Assembly: GCA_963808965.1 (NCBI GenBank) | Contig: CAWEHU010000014.1 | Span: forward strand, 27,694-91,693 | Source: CAWEHU01 sp963808965 | GTDB lineage: Bacteria; Pseudomonadota; Alphaproteobacteria; Acetobacterales; Acetobacteraceae | Direction of reading: 5' to 3' | Length of the DNA: 64,000 bases | Program-made: the position numbers and the translations under genes | The notes under the pieces: generated by a model | What the model was told of the DNA's origin: nothing | Seen by the model: the letters and a program-made list of their open reading frames with translations, nothing else | Databases searched by the model: none | In this document: in pieces, positions 26,406-36,236 of the stretch | Position numbering within the stretch: position 1 is the stretch's first letter | Layout of the letters: each line of letters opens with the position of its first letter

Positions 26406-27824
26406 ATGCATCAATCCTTGCAGGTCCCCTTCGAGCAGCGCGCCGCGGCGGCGCTGGCCAATGCCACGCTGAAGACCGCGATCGACCGCACGACCGGCAC
26501 CGCGCGAACCAAGCGCGCGGCGGCGGTATCGGATTGGCCTGGTTTCCCGCAAGCCCGTGACCTTGGACGCCGTATCCGGGACCACGTCATCGCCAATCTC
26601 GACTATTACCTGCTCGAGTTCGAGCGCAATGCAAAGGCTTCCGGCGCCGAGGTGCATTGGGCGGCGACCGCCGACGAAGCCTGCCGCATCGTCGTGGACA
26701 TATGCCGCAAGGCGAGGGCGAAGTCCGTTACCCGCTCGAAGTCCATGCTAGGCGAGGAGATCGGCCTGCCTCACGCCCTGCAAGAGGCGGGCATCGAGCG
26801 AATCGAGACCGACCTCGCCGAGCATATCATTCAGCTTGCGGGTGATCCGCCCTCCCACATCATCTGGCCCGCTCTGCATCACACCCGCGAAGAAGTCGCC
26901 AAACTGTTCCGGGAACATCACCATGCGAGGCTGAACAGCGACGACGTTCCGGCGATGGTGCAGAGCGCCCGGCGCGAGTTGCGGCAGAAATTTCTCGACG
27001 CGGATGTCGGCATCTCGGGCGCCAATTTTCTGCTCGCTGATAGCGGCGCGGTCTGCACGGTGACCAACGAGGGTAATGCCGAGCTGACGACCGCCATCCC
27101 TCGCGTGCATATCGTCACAGCCGGAATCGAGAAGCTGGTTCCGTCGCTGTCGCACGCGATGGTCCTGCTGCGCCTCCTGGTGCGCTCGGCTACGGGCGCC
27201 GACATCACACAGTACACGACATTCTATCGCGGCCCGAAGAGGGCAGGGGACCGGGACGGACCGGAGGCGTTCCACATCGTGCTCGTGGATAACGGCCGGA
27301 CGCGCATGCTGGGCGGCGCTCTGCGCGAGATGTTGCGCTGCATCCGATGCGGCGCCTGCATGAACCATTGCGTCGTGTATCGCCAGATCGGCGGTCATGC
27401 GTACGGCGGCACCTATCCGGGGCCGATGGGATCCGTGCTCACCCCGGTTCTGGACGGGCTGGCGGCATCGAAGGATCTGCCGCACGCCTGCACCTTGAAC
27501 GGCGCCTGCCAGGAGGTGTGTCCGGTCGCCATTCCGCTGCCGACATTGCTGCGCGGCTGGCGCGTGAGAAGCTGGCGCGATGGGCTGGAACCGGAGACGG
27601 TACGCCGTTCGCTCGGGCTTTGGGCATTTGCGGCGCGACACCCGCCTCTCTACCGCACGCTCACCGGTATCGGCGTGCGGGCGATGCAACTCTTCGCGCG
27701 CCGGGGCTGGATCGAGTGGATGCCGCTCGCGACGGGCTGGACCCGTTATCGGAGCTTTCCGAAACCCGCCGCACGCACTTTCATGCAGCAATACGCGGCG
27801 AATCGCGGCGGGGAGCGGCGATGA
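26406..27824 (+). CDS. lutB: Lactate utilization iron-sulfur protein LutB
   Basis: 472 aa. An N-terminal LUD domain (SGANFLLADSGAVCTVTNEGNAEL) is followed by two 4Fe-4S ferredoxin-type clusters, CIRCGACMNHCVVY and CTLNGACQEVCPVAIPL. The C-terminal region has the usual LutB helices. LutB passes electrons from lactate oxidation in the cytosolic LutABC complex. The ATG is 5 bp after lutA, and lutC begins at its stop with an ATGA overlap, so the three are coupled. Confidence 0.9.
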   Translation: MHQSLQVPFEQRAAAALANATLKTAIDRTTGTARTKRAAAVSDWPGFPQARDLGRRIRDHVIANLDYYLLEFERNAKASGAEVHWAATADEACRIVVDICRKARAKSVTRSKSMLGEEIGLPHALQEAGIERIETDLAEHIIQLAGDPPSHIIWPALHHTREEVAKLFREHHHARLNSDDVPAMVQSARRELRQKFLDADVGISGANFLLADSGAVCTVTNEGNAELTTAIPRVHIVTAGIEKLVPSLSHAMVLLRLLVRSATGADITQYTTFYRGPKRAGDRDGPEAFHIVLVDNGRTRMLGGALREMLRCIRCGACMNHCVVYRQIGGHAYGGTYPGPMGSVLTPVLDGLAASKDLPHACTLNGACQEVCPVAIPLPTLLRGWRVRSWRDGLEPETVRRSLGLWAFAARHPPLYRTLTGIGVRAMQLFARRGWIEWMPLATGWTRYRSFPKPAARTFMQQYAANRGGERR

Positions 27825-28471
27825 GCGAGGCCGCGCGCGCCGGCATTCTCGCGTCCATTAGCGCCGCGCTGGGCCGGAAGGCCGTGGACGCCGATCGTGT
27901 CAGGGCGGAGGCATCGGCGCTGCTGGCCGAGTTGCCCGCGAGCCGCCCGGCACTCGGCGATCCATCGCTCGTGGAGCAGTTCGTGGCGCGCCTTGTCGAA
28001 CCGAAGGTCGGGGCGAGCGTGAAGCGTGCCGCTGGGTTTGCCGCGGTTCCTGCCTTGGTGGCCGAGATTTGTGCCGCGGAAGGCTTGGCCAAGTCGATCG
28101 CTTTGCAGCCCGCACCCGACTTGCTTGGTCTCGACTGGAGCGGCTTCGAGACGCGGCAGACGATCGCGCCGGATGAAGCCGTCGCGATCGGGCTGGCGCT
28201 GTGGGGCATCGCCGAGACCGGCAGCCTCGTGTTCCATTCCGGGCCGGAGTTGCCGACGCTGTTTTGCTTCATGCCGATGCACCACATCGTCGTGATCGCT
28301 ACGGATCGAATCGTCCCCCATCTCGAAGACTACGCGGCTCGCGCCGGATCGGAGTTGCCGCGAAACGTCAACATCGTCACCGGCGCGAGCGGGACGACGG
28401 ACATTGAGGGCATTATGGTGAAAGGCGCGCACGGCCCGGGATACCTGCACGTCATTGTCGTGGACCGTTGA
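27821..28471 (+). CDS. lutC: Lactate utilization protein LutC
   Basis: 216 aa, LUD-domain protein. The Gly-rich signature is ALWGIAETGSLVFHSGPELP, followed by PMHHIVVIATDRIVPHLED and ASGTTDIEGIMVKGAHGPGYLHVIVVD, the usual LutC ending. It is the third subunit of the lactate oxidase. The start overlaps lutB by 4 bases. It converges with rmuC, 10 bp apart. No LutR or LutP permease is in the window. Confidence 0.9.
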   Translation: MSEAARAGILASISAALGRKAVDADRVRAEASALLAELPASRPALGDPSLVEQFVARLVEPKVGASVKRAAGFAAVPALVAEICAAEGLAKSIALQPAPDLLGLDWSGFETRQTIAPDEAVAIGLALWGIAETGSLVFHSGPELPTLFCFMPMHHIVVIATDRIVPHLEDYAARAGSELPRNVNIVTGASGTTDIEGIMVKGAHGPGYLHVIVVDR

Positions 28472-28481
28472 GACAGCCCCG

Positions 28482-29883
28482 TCAGCGTTCCAGCTCGGGC
28501 TCCAGCTCCGATTCCGTGTCGGCCAGGCTTTGCGGATCGATCTCCAATAGCTGCTCGGCGCGAACGGATTCCATTGCTTCCACGCCACGCAGCTTGCGTC
28601 CGACGACGCGCGTGCGCGTGCGGGCCTGGTCGATCGTCCTGCTGAAAGTACCCGCCTGACGGGCGAGCCGGTCCAGCACCTCGTCCATCTTTCGCATCTC
28701 CGTGCGCGTGGCCCCGAGGAGTTCGTGGATCAACCCCGCCTTCTCCTCGAGCGCGAGCGTCACGAAGCCGAGATGGATCGTGCGCAGCAGAGCCGGAAAC
28801 AGGCTCGGGCCAAGGATCAGCACCCGGCACTGCCGGCCGACTTCGTCGATCAGGCCGGGGATGCGCGCCACCTCGGTGTAGAGGGCGTCGGTCGGCAGAT
28901 AAAGCACGGCGAACTCGACCGTGATCGGCGGACAGACATATTTCGACTGGATCTTGCGAGCCTCGTCGCGCACGCGCCGTTCGAGCCCGCGCTTGGCGAT
29001 CCGCTCGGCCTCGGCGTCGCCCGCTTCCGAGGCGGCTAGCAGGCGCTCGTAATCTTCGACGGGGAATTTCGCGTCGATCGGCAGGTACGGACGTTCCGTG
29101 CCGCGCATCGGCATGACGACAGCGAACTCAACCGCCTCGTCGCTGTCGGGCCGGAGCTTGCAATTGGCCTCATACGAACCGGCCGGGAGCACGTCGTCCA
29201 GCATGGCGCGCACCTGCGCCTCGCCCCAGCCGCCGCGGGTTCTGACATTGCCAAACAGCCGCTTGATGTCGCCGATCTGCGCCGTCACCGCCTGCACGTC
29301 GCCCATCGCTTTCTGCACGGCGGTGAACTGGTCGATCACGCGGTTGAAGCTCTCGTTCATCTGCTTCTCCACGGCCGCATGGAGCTGCTCGTTTACCGTC
29401 TTCTGGATCTCCGTCAGCTTGCCCTCGTTGCCCTCCCGCATCTCGCGCAGCTTGGCCTCCAACAAGGTCCGGGTGCCCTCGAACTGCGCGCCGATCTGCT
29501 TGCCCGATTTCTCCTGCCCATCGGCGAGCGCCAGCCGCAACTCGCCCTGTTCGCGCGAGAGTGTGGTCCGTACCTGTCTCGAGGCCGGTGTTCAGTTCGC
29601 CCCGGAGCGCCACCATGCGCTCGCCCATCGCCGCCAGACGATCGCCGGTATCGCCAGCCAGGCGGTGGATGGCCGCGCTCAGCATCATGCGGGTCGTCTC
29701 CGCCTCTGCGCGCTGCCCGGCCAGCGATTGCTCCGCGAGAATGCGCAACCGCTCGCTCTGTCGCCGCGCCGCGCCGCTCTGGAAGGTCGCAAGAAGGAGC
29801 AGCAGCAGCGTGGCTATGAAAGCGGCGGCCGGCGCGAAGGGCAGAAAGGCGGCCGCCTCAGCGAGGAAGCTCTGGAAGCTCAT
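28482..29883 (-). CDS. rmuC: DNA recombination protein RmuC, frameshifted
   Basis: About 466 aa after correction. An N-terminal membrane anchor (PFAPAAAFIATLLLLLLATF) leads into a long coiled coil (RLRILAEQSLAGQRAEAETT and on, then LLEAKLREMREGNEGKLTEIQK). The nuclease-like RmuC domain follows: GNVRTRGGWGEAQVRAMLDDVLP, LPIDAKFPVEDYERL, and VEFAVLYLPTDALYTE. The frame breaks in the coiled coil near 29574; removing one g joins TGLET to VRTTLSREQGELRL. RmuC limits inversions at short repeats. The end is Glu-rich. The break lies in a two-base g run, so an assembly error is plausible. Confidence 0.82.
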
Positions 29884-30097
29884 TGATTTGGTACCGCGCG
29901 ATTCGCGACGATTATCGGCGATTCGGTCAAGCGAATCGACAATCGCGCCCTCCGTCGCCGATTCGGCGCGCACAGCTCCTCCCAGCCCCTTGACCGCGAG
30001 TTGGGTCCGGTGCTGCCGTTACATCAGCACGATCCGCGCGCAGCGATCCGGCAACCGGGGTGCGCCAGGTCCATTCCTCGAATGGAGACGAGCCTCG

Positions 30098-31897
30098 ATG
30101 AGGAAAATCGGAGAATCCCAGGCGGGCGGGCACAGCGGTCTGGCTGAGCGGATCAAGCATCTCGGCGACTTCACGACCAACCCCCGTGTGCTGCTGATCT
30201 CGGCCATCGCCATTGTGGTCGGCACGGGGGGCGTGATCGCCGGCGTGATACTGCTATGGCTGATCCGGCTGGTGACCAATATCGCCTATTTCGGCGCTTT
30301 CACGCAGGCTGACCTGAAGCTCAGTCAGTCACCGCTCGGCGTCGCCGCTGTGCTCGTCCCAGTGATCGGCTCCCTCATCGTGGGGCTGATAGCACGTTAC
30401 GGTAGCGAGAAAATCCGTGGCCACGGCATCCCGGAGGCGATCGAGGCCATCCTTCTCGGACGCAGCCGGCTCGATGTGAAGGTCGCTATCCTGAAACCGC
30501 TCTCCTCGGCGATCGCGATCGGCACTGGTGGCCCATTCGGCGCCGAGGGGCCGATCATCATGACCGGTGGCGCGATTGGTTCTCTGATCGCGCAGCTCCT
30601 CCCGGTGAGTGACGTGGAGCGGAAGACGCTGCTGGTGGCCGGGGCTGCCGCAGGTATGACCACGGTGTTCGGCACTCCGATCGCGTCGATCATGCTGGCC
30701 GTCGAGCTGCTGCTGTTCGAGTGGACACCGCGCAGCTTCGTTCCCGTGGCGACGGCGGCGATCATCGCTGAGGTCGAGCGGACCTGGCTCGGGCTTCCTT
30801 CGCCGCTGTTTCCGTTCTCCGGTGGCATGGAGATCTCGGCGCTCGGGCTGGGCTGCTGGGCATTGATCGGGATCTTGTCCGGCCTTTTGTCCGGGCTGTT
30901 AACGCTGCTTGTGTACGCCTGCGAGGACGGGTTCCAGAAGCTGCCGATCCATTGGATGTGGTGGCCGGCGCTGGGCGGTCTTGTGGTTGGGATCGGTGGC
31001 CTGATCGATCCCCGGGCACTCAGCGTCGGCTACGACAACATCGCGCAGATGTTGCAGGGGCACATGCTACCCGCGGGGGCGATCCTGCTGCTCGTGGTGA
31101 AGGCGATCATCTGGTCCGTGGCGCTTGGCTCCGGCACGTCGGGCGGCGTTCTAGCGCCACTCCTGATCATGGGCGGCAGCATGGGCGCCGCACTCGCGGG
31201 CTTTCTTCCGGCAGCCAGCCCCGGGTTCTGGCCGCTGCTCGCGATGTGCGCGACGATGGGCGGCACGATGCGCTCGCCGCTGACCGCGACTTTCTTCGCG
31301 GCGGAGCTGACCGGCAACACGCATGTTTTATTGCCGCTGATCGCCGCGTGCGTGACCGCGCAGGTCCTTACCGTGCTGCTGATGCGCCGTTCCATTCTGA
31401 CCGAGAAGGTCGCCCGACGCGGGCATCATTTGGCGCGCGAATACCAGGTCGATCCGTTCACGCTGACGCGGGTGCAAGAGATCATGGCGACGAACGTTCA
31501 GACGCTGCCGGAGACGATGACGCTGCACCAGGTCGCCGCCTTCCTGGCCGACCCCGGCACCAAGCACCCGAGCTTCCCCATTATCAATGCGGAGCGGCAT
31601 GTGCTCGGTATCGTCGATCCGCCGGCAGTGCTGGCTTGGCGTCGTGCCGGAAAGCATCGCCAGAGCACGCTTGGGGAACTCATCGTGGACCGCCGGAAGG
31701 TGCCCGTCGCCTATCCCGACGAGTATCTCCAAGACCTGGTCGATCGCATGATGGAGGCGAACATGGCCCATATTCCAGTCATCTCACGCACTGATTCCAG
31801 CCTAGTCGGATATGTCGGCTGGAAGGATCTGCTACGCACCCGAGACAAGCAGAAGGCGGAGGAAACGGAGCGCACCGTTCTCTACCGCGTACGCTGA
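30098..31897 (+). CDS. ClC family chloride channel/antiporter with C-terminal CBS domains
   Basis: 599 aa. The anion-pathway motifs are readable: GHGIPEAIEA (GSGIP type), GGPFGAEGPIIMTGGAIGS with the gating Glu, and SGTSGGVLAPLLIMGGSMG (GxFxP region). About ten membrane helices end near residue 435. Two CBS domains follow (EIMATNVQTLPETMTLHQVA and ELIVDRRKVPVAYPDEYLQDLVDRMMEANMAHIPVI), which often bind adenosine nucleotides and regulate gating. The upstream in-frame extension to 29561 lies antisense to rmuC and is discarded. The gene is divergent from rmuC. Confidence 0.88.
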   Translation: MRKIGESQAGGHSGLAERIKHLGDFTTNPRVLLISAIAIVVGTGGVIAGVILLWLIRLVTNIAYFGAFTQADLKLSQSPLGVAAVLVPVIGSLIVGLIARYGSEKIRGHGIPEAIEAILLGRSRLDVKVAILKPLSSAIAIGTGGPFGAEGPIIMTGGAIGSLIAQLLPVSDVERKTLLVAGAAAGMTTVFGTPIASIMLAVELLLFEWTPRSFVPVATAAIIAEVERTWLGLPSPLFPFSGGMEISALGLGCWALIGILSGLLSGLLTLLVYACEDGFQKLPIHWMWWPALGGLVVGIGGLIDPRALSVGYDNIAQMLQGHMLPAGAILLLVVKAIIWSVALGSGTSGGVLAPLLIMGGSMGAALAGFLPAASPGFWPLLAMCATMGGTMRSPLTATFFAAELTGNTHVLLPLIAACVTAQVLTVLLMRRSILTEKVARRGHHLAREYQVDPFTLTRVQEIMATNVQTLPETMTLHQVAAFLADPGTKHPSFPIINAERHVLGIVDPPAVLAWRRAGKHRQSTLGELIVDRRKVPVAYPDEYLQDLVDRMMEANMAHIPVISRTDSSLVGYVGWKDLLRTRDKQKAEETERTVLYRVR

Positions 31898-31940
31898 CCA
31901 GGTTGGCGCGCTGCCGCGCCTAAGCGGCTGGGAACCGCGA

Positions 31941-32996
31941 TCAGCGTCGGTTCCCAAGTGCCTGCCGCCCGGCAATCAGAAGGAAGCGCAGGATGGCGCG
32001 TCCAAGCCCGGCCATCACGGCCGCCCAAGCTGCCCAGGCAACATAGATCAGAACGCGGGGGATTGCCGAAAGGAACTCGAGGCGGGCGGACGCGGCGTAG
32101 GCGTCCGTGCAGGCGACGTACATGCCGACCGGGAACGCCATCGACCACCAAGCCAGCTCATAGCGGAGGGGCACCTTCCGCACGGCGTGACGCCAGATAT
32201 CGGTCAGCACTAACAAAGGAATCCACCACGTCGCGGTGGCCCAGAAGAGCAGGTTGCTGGCGGCGAGGAACTCCCGCATCGAGGCGGCCGGCTCGACGCC
32301 GCTGGCGATCAGGCGCACTCCGGCCAGGGTCGTGATCGCCAACGCTCCAGCGTTGATCCAGTAGGACGGCGAGAGCATCTCCGGCGGCAGCTCGAAGAAC
32401 ATCCAGCGGTCGAAAACGAGGACGATCACCATGATGTAGAGCATGACGCCCAGCAGGTGGAGAGCTACGCAGACGAAGATGACGATGTCCGGCCGCGGCA
32501 GCGAGGCTGCGATATACGTACCGAGCACCGCGAGCGACTGGGTGGAGACGGTCAGCAGCAGCCATCCGCCGGTTATTCCCTCCTGCAGTCCCGGTTTCGC
32601 CTCACGAATAGTCGCGAGCGTCAAAAAACCGTAGCCGAGCAGCACCCAAAGGGTCATTCCGGCAAACCAGAGCGCGGCCGCTGCGCGGTGCCATGGCGTG
32701 AATTCATAGAGCTGAACGCCGATCAGGCCGGTCGCGGCGACCACGGTAAGGAAACCAGGGCCGCGTGATGCGGTCCCAAGCTCGGCGAGCATGATGCGCG
32801 GATAAACCGCTAGGCGCGCGAGCACGATGATCCAGATCGTCCCATAGCTGAGCAGGCTCAGCCCGAACAGGCTCCACGCCGCTATCGCGTGGCCGAGCCT
32901 ATGTGACGCCAGGGAAACGATTCCCGTTCCCATCACCACGGAGAAATTCGCCGGATCGAAGCGCGCCAGCCAGCCGGTGGTCGGCTCCGCGGTCAT
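31941..32996 (-). CDS. TDT family (TehA/SLAC1-like) membrane transporter
   Basis: 351 aa with ten predicted helices. The N-terminus ARFDPANFSVVMGTGIVSLASH is the TDT signature. The fivefold helix-pair layout and strings such as WWSMAFPVGMYVACTDAYA support the C4-dicarboxylate/tellurite-resistance/anion-channel family. The substrate could be malate, tellurite, sulfite or other anions and cannot be settled. A perfect 8-bp inverted repeat (31930-31955) overlaps the stop, between this gene and the convergent ClC gene. Confidence 0.82.
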   Translation of the reverse strand: MTAEPTTGWLARFDPANFSVVMGTGIVSLASHRLGHAIAAWSLFGLSLLSYGTIWIIVLARLAVYPRIMLAELGTASRGPGFLTVVAATGLIGVQLYEFTPWHRAAAALWFAGMTLWVLLGYGFLTLATIREAKPGLQEGITGGWLLLTVSTQSLAVLGTYIAASLPRPDIVIFVCVALHLLGVMLYIMVIVLVFDRWMFFELPPEMLSPSYWINAGALAITTLAGVRLIASGVEPAASMREFLAASNLLFWATATWWIPLLVLTDIWRHAVRKVPLRYELAWWSMAFPVGMYVACTDAYAASARLEFLSAIPRVLIYVAWAAWAAVMAGLGRAILRFLLIAGRQALGNRR

Positions 32997-33062
32997 TTCA
33001 GCCAGCGCCTCGTTCGCTCACCCGAGACGCCGGGCGTCGCATTCCCGGCGCGCCGGGTCGAC

Positions 33063-35216
33063 CTATTGCTGCAACCCGAAGAGCACCGCCGAGCGGCCCG
33101 TGATGTGGTAGGCATCGCCGATCCCGAACACCTCGCCGCCTTCGTTCTCCGGCGCGTTCGTATCAAAGACTGTGGACCAGTGACGGCCTCCCGCGCACGC
33201 GGGAAGCGTGAACACGACGACGTCGTGATGCGCGTTGAGCACGAGAAGCAGCGTGATGTCGCTCGCGGCGCGGCGGATGCCGGTGGCCTGCGCCCGGCCA
33301 TCCATCAGCATCCCGAAGCAGCGCATCAATCCGTCTTCCCAGTCCTCGGCCTTCATTTCCTCGCCGGTCGCATTGATCCAGGTGACGTCCTTGACACCGA
33401 GGGCCTCGTCGAAGGCCCCGGTGAAGAAACGGCCGCGCCGCAGGATCGGATAGGCGTGGCGCAGCTGCGTCAGACGGCGCACGAAGTCGGTCAGCGCCCG
33501 TCCTTCGGGACCGATCCGCCAGTCCACCCAGCTGATCTCGTTATCCTGGCAGTACGCATTGTTGTTGCCTCGCTGCGTGCGGCCGAACTCGTCTCCGGCC
33601 AACAGCATCGGCGTGCCTTGCGAGAGCAGCAGGGTCGCAAGCATGTTTCGCTTCTGACGCTCGCGGACGGCATTCACCTTGGGCTCCTGGGTCGGGCCCT
33701 CGACCCCGTGATTCCAGGAACGGTTGTCGGAATGGCCGTCCCGATTTTCTTCGCCGTTCGCCTCATTGTGCTTGTCGTTGAAGGAGACAACGTCGTTGAG
33801 CGTGAAGCCGTCATGTGCGGTGATGAAATTCACGCTGGCCCAGGGCTTGCGGCCGCGCCGGTTGAACAGATCGGCGGAGGCGCACAGGCGCGCGGCGAGC
33901 TGGGCGGACATCCCATCGTCGCCCTTCCAAAACGCGCGCACCGTGTCCCGGAAGCGGTCGTTCCACTCGGCCCACCCCGGCGGGAACGCGCCGACCTGGT
34001 AGCCCCCGGGACCGACATCCCAAGGTTCGGCGATGAGCTTCACGCTCGAGAGCACGGGGTCTTGCCGGCAGCTGTCGAGGAAGCCGCCGCCTTCGTCAAA
34101 GCCGTACGGCTCACGTCCCAAGATCGTGGCCAGGTCGAAGCGGAACCCGTCCACGTGCATCTCCTGCACCCAGTAGCGCAGGCTATCCGTCACCATCTGG
34201 AGGACGCGCGGATGGGAGAGATTGAGCGTGTTGCCGGTTCCGGTATCGTTGATGTAATAGCGCTGCTGGTCCGGCAGCAGCCTATAATACGAGGCGTTGT
34301 CGATGCCGCGGAACGATAGCGTCGGCCCGTGCTCGTTGCCTTCGGCGGTGTGGTTGTAGACAACGTCAAGGATCACTTCGAGCCCTGCATCGTGCAGGTG
34401 CGCGATCATCGCCTTGAACTCGCCCGTGGAGTTGCTGACCGAATAGCGTGGATCGGGCGCGAAGAATCCGATCGTGTTATAGCCCCAGTAGTTCGTCAGG
34501 CCCTTCTCCAGCAGCATGCTGTCGTTGATGAAGGTGTGGATCGGCAGCAATTCGACCGTGGTGACGCCAAGGTCCCGTATGTAATCGACGACCTCCTTGA
34601 CCGCGAGCCCGGCGAAGGTTCCGCGCAAACGGCTGGGTACCGCGGGATGCAGCTTGGTGTAACCGCGGACATGGGTCTCGTAGATGATCGTCTGCTCCCA
34701 CGGGACCCGCGGGGGCTGATCCCGGCCCCAGGTGAAGGCGGGATCGATGACGCGGCATTTGGGCATCAGAGCCGCGCTGTCCCGCTCGTCGAAGGCCAGA
34801 TCGTCGGCCTCGTCCCCCAGCGTGTAACCGAACACCTCCGGTCCCCACCTGAGCTGACCGACATGCGCCTTCGCGTAAGGGTCGAGCAGCAGCTTGTGAT
34901 GGTTGAAGCGGTGGCCGTTCTCGGGATCGTACGGGCCGTGCACGCGGTAAGCGTAGACAGTGCCGGGGCGAGCGTCGGGCAAGTAGCCGTGCCAGACCTC
35001 ATCCGTGTATTCGGGCAATTCGATGCGTTCCAGCTCGCGTTCGCCTCGTGCGTCGAAAAGGCAGAGCTCGACCTTCGTGGCAAAGGCGGAGAACAGCGCA
35101 AAATTCACGCCGAGTCCGTCCCACGTCGCCCCAAGCGGGTGCGGCAGACCTTCGGTCACACGCGTCTTTGGGACTGATATGGCCACCGGCGCGTGCCCTC
35201 CTGCTTCGAACCTCAT
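33063..35216 (-). CDS. glgX: Glycogen debranching enzyme GlgX
   Basis: 717 aa, GH13 isoamylase type. An N-terminal CBM48 domain (GLPHPLGATWDGLGVNFALFSAFATKVELCLFD) precedes the catalytic barrel. Active-site regions are VVYNHTAEGNEHGP, MHVDGFRFDLATILG (nucleophile Asp), LIAEPWDVGPGGYQVG (acid/base Glu) and NFITAHDGFTLNDVVS. It cuts alpha-1,6 branches of limit dextrins during glycogen breakdown. The ATG at 35216 is chosen; the MRFEAGGHAP leader may be trimmed. It stands alone, without glgA, glgB or glgC nearby. Confidence 0.92.
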   Translation of the reverse strand: MRFEAGGHAPVAISVPKTRVTEGLPHPLGATWDGLGVNFALFSAFATKVELCLFDARGERELERIELPEYTDEVWHGYLPDARPGTVYAYRVHGPYDPENGHRFNHHKLLLDPYAKAHVGQLRWGPEVFGYTLGDEADDLAFDERDSAALMPKCRVIDPAFTWGRDQPPRVPWEQTIIYETHVRGYTKLHPAVPSRLRGTFAGLAVKEVVDYIRDLGVTTVELLPIHTFINDSMLLEKGLTNYWGYNTIGFFAPDPRYSVSNSTGEFKAMIAHLHDAGLEVILDVVYNHTAEGNEHGPTLSFRGIDNASYYRLLPDQQRYYINDTGTGNTLNLSHPRVLQMVTDSLRYWVQEMHVDGFRFDLATILGREPYGFDEGGGFLDSCRQDPVLSSVKLIAEPWDVGPGGYQVGAFPPGWAEWNDRFRDTVRAFWKGDDGMSAQLAARLCASADLFNRRGRKPWASVNFITAHDGFTLNDVVSFNDKHNEANGEENRDGHSDNRSWNHGVEGPTQEPKVNAVRERQKRNMLATLLLSQGTPMLLAGDEFGRTQRGNNNAYCQDNEISWVDWRIGPEGRALTDFVRRLTQLRHAYPILRRGRFFTGAFDEALGVKDVTWINATGEEMKAEDWEDGLMRCFGMLMDGRAQATGIRRAASDITLLLVLNAHHDVVVFTLPACAGGRHWSTVFDTNAPENEGGEVFGIGDAYHITGRSAVLFGLQQ

Positions 35217-35546
35217 GTGCGGACGCTTAAAGCGGGTTTCGCTCGGAGGGTTCCAAAGGGTCGCACTTTGTCCGGCCTGCAGTTTGGGTGAACGATAATG
35301 TGGCGGCGAAACGGAACCTGGCTAGAATCTCGCGGCCAGATTTCAGATTGGTTAGCGCCAGCAACGGAGCTTCCCCCGTGGCGTATAGAGTTGCGACCGT
35401 GTACTTTGCAGCGGAAGGCTGCGCCGACCGAAAGCGGGGGATTCCGCAGCTTTCGGCCAGCCAGACATTCGGGCGGGACAGGCGCCGGAACCCCGGGAGC
35501 CACCCTGGAGAAACGGCGAGTAACGTTAGGCTCGGGAGAGGTGTTC
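35217..35546 (+). other. 330-bp divergent noncoding region between glgX and the CBS gene
   Basis: No convincing gene is seen; the short ORFs here on both strands read as unstructured peptides. The region holds a perfect 8-bp inverted repeat, CCGAAAGC at 35428-35435 and GCTTTCGG at 35449-35456, with a 13-base loop. A purine-rich GGGAGAGG ribosome site for the CBS gene lies at its right end. Promoters for both neighbours must lie here, but no strong -35/-10 pair stood out. Confidence 0.4.
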
Positions 35547-35981
35547 ATGCGTATCTCTGATGTCCTGCACGCAAAAGGCGGACACGTCATTAAAATCCGA
35601 CAGACCGATACTGTGATGTCCGCAGTACAGAGATTGGCTGAGCATCGCATCGGCGCTCTGTTAGTCGAGGACCAATGGATGAAGCCGGTCGGAATATTTT
35701 CCGAGCGTGACTTCGTCAACGCGATATCACACCATGGGGCAGCGGTCCTCAACTCCTCCGTTCAGCAATTGATGAGTTCGCCCATCATCACTTGCCACTC
35801 GTCCGACCGGGTCGACGCCATCCTGGCGACGATGACCACCAAGAAGATCCGCCATCTTCCTGTGATCGACGAAGGCAAGCTGCTTGGGATGATCAGCATC
35901 GGCGATCTGGTGAAGCATCGGCTGGACGAGAAGGAGCTGGAGGCGAGTGTGCTCCTGGAGATTTCCCGGATGCGGACGTGA
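35547..35981 (+). CDS. CBS-domain pair protein
   Basis: 144 aa made of two CBS domains. The first reads GGHVIKIRQTDTVMSAVQRLAEHRIGALLVED and GIFSERDFVNAI; the second VQQLMSSPIITCHSSDRVDAILATMTTKKIRHLPVID and GMISIGDLVKHRL. Stand-alone CBS pairs bind AMP, ATP or NAD and act as energy sensors for partner proteins. The partner is unknown. The start has GAGAGG 6 bases upstream. It is monocistronic. Confidence 0.87.
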   Translation: MRISDVLHAKGGHVIKIRQTDTVMSAVQRLAEHRIGALLVEDQWMKPVGIFSERDFVNAISHHGAAVLNSSVQQLMSSPIITCHSSDRVDAILATMTTKKIRHLPVIDEGKLLGMISIGDLVKHRLDEKELEASVLLEISRMRT

Positions 35982-36081
35982 AGTCGGCGTTCCGCTTGCA
36001 CCCAAGCCGGGACCCGAGTTCTGTCCAGAATGGGTGCCGGCTGTTAGACCGCAGGTAGAACTTCACCGCAAGTTGTAAACC

Positions 36082-36102
36082 CTTTCCACAGGCTTATCCA
36101 CA
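36082..36102 (+). promoter_or_regulatory. Pair of DnaA-box-like sites
   Basis: TTATCCACA at 36094-36102 equals the consensus E. coli DnaA box. CTTTCCACA at 36082-36090, just before it and in the same direction, differs at two positions. Both lie in the 255-bp gap before the acyl-CoA synthetase gene. Two sites are too few for an origin and no dnaA, hemE or parAB gene is near. They may be chance or a DnaA-regulated promoter. Confidence 0.3.
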
Positions 36103-36236
36103 GCACTGAAGCCAGTATCTTGGGCAACCGCCAGTTCGGCGCGGGCTCGGCGAGGCGGTCGCAGGCGCGATAGCGTCCGGCGGCGACCGTGGCTACGATC
36201 TCACGTTGCCCGCTGGCAGAGTGAGGAAGCGTTTGG

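Noticed and set aside
29561..30097. N-terminal extension of the ClC gene
   Set aside because: These 179 codons are antisense to rmuC and not membrane-protein-like; the ATG at 30098 begins the real protein.
31930..31955. Inverted repeat GGGAACCG/CGGTTCCC as a terminator
   Set aside because: The stem is perfect but has a 10-base loop and no T run on either strand, so it is mentioned only with the transporter gene.
36000..36236. Possible replication origin
   Set aside because: Only two DnaA-box-like sites, no AT-rich unwinding element and no origin-associated genes.
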